Shown here: in pieces, positions 44,704 through 51,302 of the stretch
Numbering within the stretch: position 1 is the stretch's first letter
Layout: each line of letters begins with the position of its first letter
Source: Paractinoplanes brasiliensis
GTDB taxonomy: Bacteria > Actinomycetota > Actinomycetes > Mycobacteriales > Micromonosporaceae
Reading direction: 5' to 3'
DNA length: 64,000 nt
Assembly: GCF_004362215.1 (NCBI RefSeq)
Contig: NZ_SNWR01000001.1
Location: forward strand, 2,296,001 to 2,360,000
Made by a program: the position numbers and the translations under genes
The notes under the pieces: generated by a model
What the model was told of the DNA's origin: nothing
The model's input: only the letters and a program-made list of their open reading frames with translations
The model's database searches: none

Positions 44704-45522
44704 CTAGTCTCCGACGCCCACGCCGAGAAGCATCGTGGCGTCATCACTGGCCTTGTTCCGCGGCCACCTGCTGCCCAGAGGGTCGCTGGCTTCCGCCTCG
44801 CGTACCTGGCGAAGAACCTGCTCTGGACTGACGGCCTCGGCGAGATCGAGTAGTTCAGGCCAGGACAACAATCCGAAGGGTTTCACGATTCTTGCAGCCC
44901 CGTCAGTTAGCACGGCCAAGCGGCGAACCTCGCCTACTTTTAAATGGCCAGCCAGTGATTGCTGAGCTGCCGTGGGGTCCGCTGCAGCGATCCAATATCC
45001 GTTCTCACGATTACGTTGAGCCAACTCTGCGTGTTTCATGCGCACCATTGCCGCATCTTTCTCAGCGGTCCCAATGGAATATGAATCGGCTGCGCGACGT
45101 TCATTCATTGCGGTTTGGCTGACCCGTTCATCGGACAACGCGAGGATCCGGCCGCCCATGTCGAGGACCACCGTAACGTCGCCGAGGACCAAATAGTCTA
45201 GACGTGCACCGGCAATTCTTACGATAGCCACGGCAGCAGACGGGGTGCCCGGATGCGAGAGGTTGCAGGACGACCTGTGCAAATTTGAGACTCGCTGGAT
45301 CCCGGCCGCTAGCACATCCCTCAGCGGAATGGAGGGGTCGTGCGCAATTTCGGAAAGAGCCGCTCCAAGATGCGCTGAGTACCAAGAGATCCCATGGATA
45401 CATCCTGTGCCCGTTCGCGCGGTTGCGCCATCGAGCACTACGAGCAGGTGGGCCGATGCAGAGAACCAGTCTTCATTCTCGTTGCCTGATTCTGCCGCGA
45501 GTGACGCGACCGACGTACGCAT
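44704..45522 (-). CDS. PP2C-family protein phosphatase-like protein
   Basis: 272 aa. The N-terminal GNENEDWFSASAHLLVVLDGAT fits the PP2C metal-binding opening (EDxxx...VLDG). Later blocks LVLGDVTVVLDMGG and RRLAVLTDGAARIV, and the terminal SDDATMLLGV, fit PP2C motifs (LGDS, LTDG, DDAT). The first motif has GNEDW in place of GxRxxNED, so metal binding may be weakened. Six bases downstream of the HTH-sensor gene in the same operon; a phosphatase paired with a DNA-binding sensor. Confidence 0.75.
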   Translation of the reverse strand: MRTSVASLAAESGNENEDWFSASAHLLVVLDGATARTGTGCIHGISWYSAHLGAALSEIAHDPSIPLRDVLAAGIQRVSNLHRSSCNLSHPGTPSAAVAIVRIAGARLDYLVLGDVTVVLDMGGRILALSDERVSQTAMNERRAADSYSIGTAEKDAAMVRMKHAELAQRNRENGYWIAAADPTAAQQSLAGHLKVGEVRRLAVLTDGAARIVKPFGLLSWPELLDLAEAVSPEQVLRQVREAEASDPLGSRWPRNKASDDATMLLGVGVGD

Positions 45523-45528
45523 GGGATC

Positions 45529-46365
45529 CTATCCCTCGTGCCGGAAAAGAGGCGTTACGCGCTCGGTCGAGAGAATGTTCCGCCGATCCTTCTTGTCGTA
45601 TCGACAAAGGATAACGGTGGAGAACCTGCGCGTTTTGAGCTCTCTGTGAAGCTCCGCTAGGTTGTCAGCGACGTAGCGCGCGGTCCCTAGTGTCCCTTGC
45701 GCATGCGTTCCAGCGATGTACAAGAAGGTGCCTTTCCCGTCCGGGCGAGGCAATCGGCCGAGATAGCCGTAGTCTGCGTATTCGCCGTCGTCTCGGGGAG
45801 ACCTGTATTCCTTCCCCGTGTCAGGCTCCTTGATGAACCAGCCCTTCTCGTCTTCGACGTAACGAAGGTGAGGATCAGCCTCCATGACCTGGCTGAGGAA
45901 CGGCAAGAGGCGAGGATTGGTCAGGACGATCAGGTTCGCACGATTTAGGTGCACGTGGCCCGGCGGAGGTACGACCTCATAGCCGGCGTCAAGGCCGACT
46001 GACCGAGCTAGCTCGGCCAGGATCTCGTACGCCGAGAAGGCTTCCGCTGACAGGACGGCACCGGGGTCGCTTCGGCCGACCTCGAACTTGCCACCGATAG
46101 CCAGCGTCAGTCGGCCCGCACCCAGGAAAGCTCGCTCCGGCCGCGTCCCGGCTGACAGTAGCTGGGACACGCGCGAGCGGGACACATCGAGCATCTCGGC
46201 TAGCTGAGCTTGAGTCATCTTCTCGGCTAGCAGTTCCTCCATCGCAGCGCGACGGACGCGTGAGAGATCACCGATAAGCGCCTGCAACTCTTCAATCGTC
46301 CCGTGGGCCGTAAGCGCTCGCTCGCGCGCGTCAGTGAGCCCTTCGATCGTCTCCAGATCTTTCAC
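45529..46365 (-). CDS. HTH regulator fused to an uncharacterised sensor domain
   Basis: 278 aa. An N-terminal helix-turn-helix (AAMEELLAEKMTQAQLAEMLDVSRSRVSQLL, about residues 40-70) is followed by an alpha/beta domain of ~200 residues. Conserved-looking blocks are NLIVLTNPRLLPFLSQVMEADP, GWFIKEPDTGKEYRSPRD, DYGYLGRLPRPDGKGTFLYI and GTHAQGTLGTARYVADNLAEL. The fold resembles a Rossmann-like ligand or nucleotide sensor, but I cannot name the family. Four repeats lie between it and the divergent small-gene operon, the obvious operator candidates. Confidence 0.7.
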   Translation of the reverse strand: MKDLETIEGLTDARERALTAHGTIEELQALIGDLSRVRRAAMEELLAEKMTQAQLAEMLDVSRSRVSQLLSAGTRPERAFLGAGRLTLAIGGKFEVGRSDPGAVLSAEAFSAYEILAELARSVGLDAGYEVVPPPGHVHLNRANLIVLTNPRLLPFLSQVMEADPHLRYVEDEKGWFIKEPDTGKEYRSPRDDGEYADYGYLGRLPRPDGKGTFLYIAGTHAQGTLGTARYVADNLAELHRELKTRRFSTVILCRYDKKDRRNILSTERVTPLFRHEG

Positions 46366-46385
46366 CGCATGCCTCTCGCGTGGCT

Positions 46386-46546
46386 GTGAAGGGGGCTAAT
46401 CCTACCTCCTACCAGTTCAGGGGGTATATCGCCGCCTTGGCAGATGAAGGGCCACCAACTTGTCGGTTAAGGGGGCTTGACAGTCGCCCGGCACCCATGG
46501 TCTTCTCTGTTTACCCCGCTCGACCAGTAGGTCAAGGGGGGTTAAC
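46386..46546. promoter_or_regulatory. Four AGGGGG-centred repeats between divergent operons
   Basis: GTGAAGGGGGCTAAT (46386-46400), GTTCAGGGGGTATAT (46415-46429), GTTAAGGGGGCTTGA (46466-46480), GTCAAGGGGGGTTAAC (46531-46546), all in one orientation. Consensus about GTYAAGGGGGYTWA. They start 21 bp upstream of the HTH-sensor gene. The remaining ~220 bp to the next start show no gene. Confidence 0.7.
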
Positions 46547-46764
46547 GACGAGCCATATGCGGCCCTGGTTCGCCTGCTTCTCGGGCAGGAAGGCCAGAGC
46601 GTGCCTCGTTCGATGAAAACTCCATCAGGGCTCGCAGTCTCCCTCCGAGTAAGGCTGCCGCGCGCCGCTTAGGTCGGCGCAATCTTCTCTTTTCGCTGGT
46701 CGGTGCGGCGTCTGCCGCAGTGCCGTGCTGATGCCGCACCGACTCGATTTCCGGAGGACATCCC

Positions 46765-47019
46765 GTGAGGGATCACTACGACGAAACTTCGGAGCCGTCC
46801 GCTGCGGACCTTGCTGCGATTGAGCTCGAACGACCTTTGATCACTGCCGAGATGGCCTGGTTGGACGCCGAGATCACCATGCTGAGCGCCGACGATCGGG
46901 GCGGGCCGAACTCGCTCGACTGGCGTCGGCTGCGCCGTGCCGAAGCCCGTGTCATTCGGGAGACCTTCGCCCACGTCGCTCGCCACGTGCACCGTCCCGG
47001 CCCGCGCCGCGCGGCCTGA
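46765..47019 (+). CDS. DUF6284-like small AICE protein
   Basis: 84 aa from GTG 46765 after GGAGGACATCCC. Pattern EPSAADLAAIELERPLITAEMAWLDAEITML and LDWRRLRRAEARVIRET fits DUF6284, a helical family typical of AICEs and related plasmids. First gene of the long small-gene operon. Function unknown. Confidence 0.75.
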   Translation: MRDHYDETSEPSAADLAAIELERPLITAEMAWLDAEITMLSADDRGGPNSLDWRRLRRAEARVIRETFAHVARHVHRPGPRRAA

Positions 47020-47153
47020 TGGCCCGGACCTGGCCACACTCGCGAAGTCGATGCGCGCCCGGCGGACCTGGTCTACCTGCCGCGTTGTGCGGCCCTTTGT
47101 CATCCCGCGCTCGCTCCGTGAGCGCCTTTCCATGCGCCCTTGGAGGCTGCCAC

Positions 47154-47321
47154 ATGACGTACCAGAAGAAGCTGGCTGACCCGCACGTCAGCGCGATCCG
47201 GGCCGCGCTCGCGGCCGGGCCGAGCACAACGCTTAACCGGCCTTGCTACGACGCCCGCAAGTGGCGTCTCGCCGCTGTCGCCGCCAGCCCTCGGACCGGC
47301 CGCAAGGAGGCCGCGCGATGA
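47154..47321 (+). CDS. Small basic AICE protein, 55 aa
   Basis: ATG 47154 with GGAGGCTGCC in front. Product MTYQKKLADPHVSAIRAALAAG..., basic C-terminus RTGRKEAAR. The stop overlaps the next ATG. No known domain. Confidence 0.65.
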   Translation: MTYQKKLADPHVSAIRAALAAGPSTTLNRPCYDARKWRLAAVAASPRTGRKEAAR

Positions 47322-48067
47322 CCGCCCCGGCCACCACCCGCAGTGCCTACCCCCGCAACGTCGAAGATCTCATCCCGCACGCCCGTGACCTGGCCGAGCA
47401 ACTCGGCACTGTCCCGAGCCGCAACAAGCTGATGAAGACGTTCCGCGTCGGCGCCGATAAGGCGAACGCGCTGATCGATGCGCTGACTGCCGCCCCGGTC
47501 TCCGCCGTGCCGGTGTCGCCGGCCGTCCCGCCGATTCAGCCCGCCCCGCTGCCACTGCCGGAGCCGATCGAGGCAGCCGAGCCGCCGGAAGCGAACGAGG
47601 CGTCGGAGCCGACCGCCGAGGCCGTCACACAGGCCGTTGCCCCGGCTCGTAAGCCGATCGTTTGGCCGGTGCTCATCCTGTGTCTGCCCGCGTTCATCGC
47701 GATTTGGGGCGGCTGGGTGGAGATGGGCCGCCTGACCGGGTTCGGCATGGTCAAGCTGCTGCCCGGCATCGTCGACAACTTCGAGATCAACACTGCGATC
47801 ACCTTGCCGATCGGTGTCGAGACCTACGCCGCGTACGCGTTGTACGCCTGGCTGTCGGGCCGTGCGACCGGTGAGGCACGGACCTTCGCGAAGTGGTCGG
47901 CGCTGGCCTCGCTCGCTCTCGGAGCGTTCGGTCAGGTCGCCTATCACCTGATGTCCGCTGCGGGCTGGACCACGGCTCCATGGCCGATCACCGCTGCTGT
48001 GGCGTGCATTCCGGTCGCCGTGCTCGGCATGGGCGCCGCGCTCGCGCACCTGATGCACCGCAACTAG
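47318..48067 (+). CDS. Membrane protein of the AICE transfer module (SpdB/DUF2637-like)
   Basis: 249 aa from ATG 47318, overlapping the previous stop, with AAGGAGG at 47304-47310. N-terminal HTH-like segment (VPSRNKLMKTFRVGADKANALIDAL), a Pro/Ala/Glu-rich linker (about 70-115), then four TM helices (IVWPVLILCLPAFIAIWGGW; LLPGIVDNFEINTAITLPIG; WSALASLALGAFGQVAYHLM; WPITAAVACIPVAVLGMGAALAH). The 'LPGIVD' helix and the closing ALAHLMHR resemble DUF2637/SpdB proteins that help spread of actinomycete plasmids. The N-terminal winged-helix part is also known in KorA/excisionase-type regulators. Confidence 0.65.
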   Translation: MTAPATTRSAYPRNVEDLIPHARDLAEQLGTVPSRNKLMKTFRVGADKANALIDALTAAPVSAVPVSPAVPPIQPAPLPLPEPIEAAEPPEANEASEPTAEAVTQAVAPARKPIVWPVLILCLPAFIAIWGGWVEMGRLTGFGMVKLLPGIVDNFEINTAITLPIGVETYAAYALYAWLSGRATGEARTFAKWSALASLALGAFGQVAYHLMSAAGWTTAPWPITAAVACIPVAVLGMGAALAHLMHRN

Positions 48068-48073
48068 ATCCGC

Positions 48074-48117
48074 CCGACGGCCCGGCCCCTACCGCCAAGC
48101 AGATGCCGGGCCGTCGG
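48074..48117 (+). terminator. Intra-operon hairpin A'
   Basis: CCGACGGCCCGGC (48074-48086) and GCCGGGCCGTCGG (48105-48117), a perfect 13-bp stem, 7 bp after the previous stop and 41 bp before the next start. No U-tract. First of five hairpins in the small-gene operon. Confidence 0.75.
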
Positions 48118-48157
48118 TCACCCCATCCAGTCACCAGACCTGTGGGAGGTCACCAGT

Positions 48158-48283
48158 ATGTCCGACAAATGGCTCAGGGTGCAGGCTGACGAGGTCCGGG
48201 AGCGCAACCGGCGTCGGCGCGAAGAGCAGATGGCCGAGGCTCAGCGCCTGGCCGACGAGCGGCGCCGGAAGGCCGGCCGCTGA
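48158..48283 (+). CDS. 41-aa charged helical protein
   Basis: ATG 48158 behind GGGAGGTCACCAGT, the same leader as the gene at 49075. MSDKWLRVQADEVRERNRRR... predicts one amphipathic, very charged helix. The stop overlaps the next ATG. Confidence 0.7.
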   Translation: MSDKWLRVQADEVRERNRRRREEQMAEAQRLADERRRKAGR

Positions 48284-48432
48284 TGCGCCGCCGGCCCGTT
48301 GACGAGACGGCCCGTCGCATCGCCGACACCGTGGCCAGCGAGTCGCGTCCCTACACCGACCGGGCTGCGAAGTACCCGCGTGCCCGTGACTACCAGCGCA
48401 CCCGTGATGAGGGCATCGCCCGCCGTCGCTGA
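48283..48432 (+). CDS. 49-aa basic protein
   Basis: ATG 48283 overlaps the preceding stop (TGATG). Product MRRRPVDETARRIADTVASE..., Arg-rich, no domain. Confidence 0.65.
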   Translation: MRRRPVDETARRIADTVASESRPYTDRAAKYPRARDYQRTRDEGIARRR

Positions 48433-48444
48433 CCGCTTCCGCCG

Positions 48445-48473
48445 CGGAACCTGTTGTGCCGCAACAGGTTCCG
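48445..48473 (+). terminator. Intra-operon hairpin B, copy 1
   Basis: CGGAACCTGTTG (48445-48456), 5-nt loop, CAACAGGTTCCG (48462-48473). The hairpin and ~70 bp around it (48430-48497) recur almost unchanged at 49682-49751. Confidence 0.8.
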
Positions 48474-48518
48474 TGTGCGGTGGCCGCCAGAGCGGCGACC
48501 GGGAAGGGGACTGAATCA

Positions 48519-48620
48519 GTGACCAGCAAGGACACCGAGGGCCTGGCCCTCATCCCTATCGGTGGGCGGTGCAACGCCTGCGGCAACCGGCCGTGCACCT
48601 GCAAGCCGAAGAAGTGCTGA
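48519..48620 (+). CDS. 33-aa Cys-rich microprotein (zinc-knuckle-like)
   Basis: GTG 48519 with GGGAAGGGGA upstream. Product contains CNACGNRPCTCKPKKC: Cys 18, 21, 26, 28 and 33, a plausible zinc site. The stop overlaps the next ATG. Confidence 0.65.
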   Translation: MTSKDTEGLALIPIGGRCNACGNRPCTCKPKKC

Positions 48621-48766
48621 TGGCCACGGATGCCGAGCGCACGAACAAGGTCATCACGGATGTTCTGGCCACGGTGCTGAGCCGGCCGATGGACGTCCGG
48701 AAGCTGGCCGCGCAACCGCTGCGGCCGTCGATGGATCGCAACGAGCAGAAGGGTCGGCAGCGCTGA
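48620..48766 (+). CDS. 48-aa AICE protein
   Basis: ATG 48620 overlaps the microprotein stop. MATDAERTNKVITDVLATVL... short helical protein with a basic tail. Stop overlaps the next ATG. Confidence 0.6.
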   Translation: MATDAERTNKVITDVLATVLSRPMDVRKLAAQPLRPSMDRNEQKGRQR

Positions 48767-48933
48767 TGGCGAAAACCCAGGTCGGTTTCGAGATCGACGA
48801 CAACGGCCGGATGCATCAGTTCTCCGGCAAGGTGACCCGCGGCCAGCGCAAGAGCGGCCGGGCCGGCGAGTTCGCCTGGACCCGGGGGCCGGACACCCGC
48901 GGCCGCAAGATTGCCCGAGCTTTGTGGGGCTGA
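48766..48933 (+). CDS. 55-aa basic AICE protein
   Basis: ATG 48766, coupled to the previous gene. MAKTQVGFEIDDNGRMHQFSG... then a basic region (VTRGQRKSGRAGEFAW). Possibly nucleic-acid binding; no known domain. Confidence 0.6.
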   Translation: MAKTQVGFEIDDNGRMHQFSGKVTRGQRKSGRAGEFAWTRGPDTRGRKIARALWG

Positions 48934-48990
48934 GCCATTCGCCCCGGAGCGCGCCTGACGGTTCGCAGCCCTGGATCGCGCTCGTTTCGC

Positions 48991-49034
48991 CCGGCGGCAC
49001 GGCCCTTGGCCTGAGAACCGTGCCGTGCCGCCGG
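48991..49034 (+). terminator. Intra-operon hairpin A, copy 1
   Basis: CCGGCGGCACGG (48991-49002) and CCGTGCCGCCGG (49023-49034), 12-bp stem. Recurs at 50110-50155. Confidence 0.8.
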
Positions 49035-49074
49035 TCCCCCTACCAGCCCTTGAGACCTGCGGGAGGTCACCAGT

Positions 49075-49245
49075 ATGGCCATGAGAAAGACGATCAAAGG
49101 TGCGGGTCATCCTGCCGCCGCGTTCAACGTGGCGTTCAAGCGCGAGACCACCACCGTCAAGCACCGCCCGATCGGCTACCTGGCCAAGGGCGGCGGCTAC
49201 GACGGCGAGCAGGTCTATCCGGCCGAGAAGGGCCGCCGCCGGTGA
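49075..49245 (+). CDS. 56-aa basic AICE protein
   Basis: ATG 49075 with the GGGAGGTCACCAGT leader shared with 48158. MAMRKTIKGAGHPAAAFNVAFKRETTTV..., Lys/Gly-rich, ends KGRRR. The next GTG overlaps its stop. Confidence 0.65.
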   Translation: MAMRKTIKGAGHPAAAFNVAFKRETTTVKHRPIGYLAKGGGYDGEQVYPAEKGRRR

Positions 49246-49685
49246 CGGCCGGGGTGTTCGCGGCCGTGTTCGCCGCGCTGTTCGTCGCTCATCAGGTCGC
49301 CGATCACTGGGTGCAGACCCAGCATCAGGCAGACGGCAAAGGCCTGCCCGGCTGGCCGGGCCGGATCGCCTGTGCCGGGCACGTCGCGAGCTACACCGCG
49401 ACCGCGATGCTCGCCCTTGCCGCGCTGCATCTCGGCATCGGCGTGCCGCTGAACCCGTGGCAGGTACTCGCCGGTATGACGGTCTCGGCGGTCACGCACT
49501 ACGTCGCCGACCGCCGGACCCCGCTCAAGCGGCTTGCCGAGCTGGCCGGCTCGGCCCACTTCTACGCCCTGGGTTCGTGCCGTACCGGCCGTGACGACAA
49601 CCCGAGTCTCGGCACCGGCGCGTACGCGCTGGATCAGTCCTTCCACTACGCGTGGCTGTTCGTCGCCGCGCTGATCATCGCCTGA
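49242..49685 (+). CDS. DUF3307-like membrane protein
   Basis: 147 aa from GTG 49242. FVAHQVADHWVQTQHQADGKG near the start is the DUF3307 H-x3-D-x3-Q pattern; three or four helices follow (ACAGHVASYTATAMLALAAL; NPWQVLAGMTVSAVTHYVAD; FHYAWLFVAALIIA). Found on other actinobacterial mobile elements; function unknown. Confidence 0.72.
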   Translation: MTAGVFAAVFAALFVAHQVADHWVQTQHQADGKGLPGWPGRIACAGHVASYTATAMLALAALHLGIGVPLNPWQVLAGMTVSAVTHYVADRRTPLKRLAELAGSAHFYALGSCRTGRDDNPSLGTGAYALDQSFHYAWLFVAALIIA

Positions 49686-49697
49686 CCGCTTCCGTCA

Positions 49698-49726
49698 CGG
49701 AACCTGTTGCAGCGCAACGGGTTCCG
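49698..49726 (+). terminator. Intra-operon hairpin B, copy 2
   Basis: CGGAACCTGTTGC (49698-49710) pairs with GCAACGGGTTCCG (49714-49726), one T-G pair. The change from copy 1 keeps pairing, so the structure is conserved. Confidence 0.8.
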
Positions 49727-49768
49727 TGTGCGGTGGCCGCCAGAGCGGCGCGCCTGGGAAGGAGAACC

Positions 49769-49951
49769 ATGTCCGGCAAGCGCTGGTTCGTCGACAAGCA
49801 CAACTACGACGGGCCGCAGAGGGAGACGACGCAGGTCGGTGGCGGTAGCAAGACGCCTGACAAGGCCGCCGCGCTGAAGGCCCGGATGCGGCGTATCGAC
49901 GCCGACCGGTACGGCTCGCACTCCTACTCGATCCGCGAGGGCCGCAAGTGA
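49769..49951 (+). CDS. 60-aa AICE protein
   Basis: ATG 49769 after GGGAAGGAGAACC. MSGKRWFVDKHNYDGPQRETTQ..., ends SYSIREGRK; Tyr/Lys-rich, no known domain. Overlaps the next start. Confidence 0.65.
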   Translation: MSGKRWFVDKHNYDGPQRETTQVGGGSKTPDKAAALKARMRRIDADRYGSHSYSIREGRK

Positions 49952-50103
49952 GCGCCCAGCGGGTCCCGAACACGATCACCGACCGGCAGATGGCCGAGCT
50001 CCGCCGTCGTGCCGAGAAGGTCGCGCCGCCGCTGTTCAGCACCGAGGCCACCCGGCGACGCCTGGCCGCCTCAGCGCAGCAGCGCAAGGCCGACCTGTCC
50101 TGA
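49948..50103 (+). CDS. 51-aa AICE protein
   Basis: GTG 49948 overlapping the prior stop (GTGA). VSAQRVPNTITDRQMAELRRRAE..., single predicted helix, basic. Confidence 0.6.
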   Translation: MSAQRVPNTITDRQMAELRRRAEKVAPPLFSTEATRRRLAASAQQRKADLS

Positions 50104-50109
50104 ACCCGC

Positions 50110-50155
50110 CCGGCGGCACGGCCCTATGGCCTCAGAAACCGTGCCGTGCCGCCGG
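50110..50155 (+). terminator. Intra-operon hairpin A, copy 2
   Basis: CCGGCGGCACGG (50110-50121) and CCGTGCCGCCGG (50144-50155). Stem identical to 48991-49034; only the loop differs. Confidence 0.8.
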
Positions 50156-50193
50156 TCCTCACCCCGCATCACACGACACGAGAGAGGACTCCC

Positions 50194-50877
50194 ATGGTCC
50201 CGCAGCAACAACACCGCACCTTCACCCACCCCGACGTGCTCGCCGCCATCGCGGCCGGCGCGTCGTGGGCCGACCCCGAGACCGACCCCGCCCGCATCGA
50301 CTGGACGCTTCGTCAGCGGGCCGCCGCGATCCCGTTCCAGACGATTGCCGGGCGGCCGGTCAACCCGTGCGAGAGCACGGGCATCCGCTACGGCCGCAAC
50401 GAGCTGGGGCACTGGGGTGAACAGTTGTGCGCCGACGCGCTGGTCACCCTGACCGACCGGTCCGGCCGTCGATGGGCGCTCATGGTCGAGCGCTCGGACG
50501 GGCACGGGTGGGCACTGCCCGGCGGCTACGTCGAGCCGGGCGAGGACCCGAGCGACGCCGCGATACGAGAGCTGTCCGAGGAAACCGGGATCCTGCTGCC
50601 CGACGACGTCGCCGAGTACGACGCGGATGAGCCCCGGTACGTGCCGGACCCGCGGGCCAGCGACGAGGCGTGGATGGTCACCGTCCTGACCCGCATCGAC
50701 CTCGGCACCCTGCCCTACTTCCCGCGGGTGACCGGCGCGGACGACGCCAAGCGCGCCACATGGGTCTACGCCGACGACATCGAGACCCTGACCGCCTACC
50801 TGCGGGCACGACTCGACGGCGACATCTTCCCCGCCCACCGTGCGCTGCTCACTGACGCGCTCGGCCCGAAGAAGTGA
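50194..50877 (+). CDS. AICE Nudix hydrolase
   Basis: 227 aa from ATG 50194 (RBS GAGAGGAC). Nudix box GGYVEPGEDPSDAAIRELSEETGI is complete. An N-terminal ~85-residue domain (FTHPDVLAAIAAGASWADPETDPARIDWTLRQ) is specific to AICE members. Nudix genes are a recurring AICE accessory next to regulators, thought to affect the switch between integrated and transferring states, but the substrate is not known. Confidence 0.88.
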   Translation: MVPQQQHRTFTHPDVLAAIAAGASWADPETDPARIDWTLRQRAAAIPFQTIAGRPVNPCESTGIRYGRNELGHWGEQLCADALVTLTDRSGRRWALMVERSDGHGWALPGGYVEPGEDPSDAAIRELSEETGILLPDDVAEYDADEPRYVPDPRASDEAWMVTVLTRIDLGTLPYFPRVTGADDAKRATWVYADDIETLTAYLRARLDGDIFPAHRALLTDALGPKK

Positions 50878-51302
50878 CCATGGCCAGCGACCGGTCCGCC
50901 CTCGCCGCCAGCGTCATCAAGCCTCGTACCGCGCCGGTCGACGTGACCGACCCGGCCCGGATCGCCCGTCTCGCCCTGAACGCGCTCGGCCGGTCCGTTC
51001 AGCAGGTGGCCGACGCGCTCACCGCTGCCGGGCACACCGGCCAGGTGGAGTCGTCGGGTTCGTGTCCGATCGCCCGGTACCTGCTCGCCGCCGACCCGGC
51101 CCTGACCGCTGTCCGCGTGGACGGCAGAGCGGCTCGCCTCGACCGGGCCGACGAAACCGCGTGGGTGCGTCTGCCCTGGCCGGTCGAGCTGTTCGTGACC
51201 CGATTCGACACCGGCGGCTACCCGCACTTGATCGACACGTCTTGCCTGCCCACACCCCTCGCAGACCCAGGCACGACCGACGGAACGGAGGACCGTTCAT
51301 GA
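50874..51302 (+). CDS. Hypothetical AICE protein between Nudix and Tra
   Basis: 142 aa from GTG 50874 (ATG 50880 possible). IARLALNALGRSVQQVADAL forms a helical N-terminus; GSCPIARYLLAADP and WPVELFVTRFDTGGYPHLID follow. No domain recognised. Overlaps both neighbours (GTGA, ATGA), so it belongs to the transfer operon. Confidence 0.65.
   Translation: MTMASDRSALAASVIKPRTAPVDVTDPARIARLALNALGRSVQQVADALTAAGHTGQVESSGSCPIARYLLAADPALTAVRVDGRAARLDRADETAWVRLPWPVELFVTRFDTGGYPHLIDTSCLPTPLADPGTTDGTEDRS

Noticed and set aside
46380..46616. 78-aa reading frame across the AGGGGG repeats
   Set aside because: It crosses the regulatory repeats and has no RBS.
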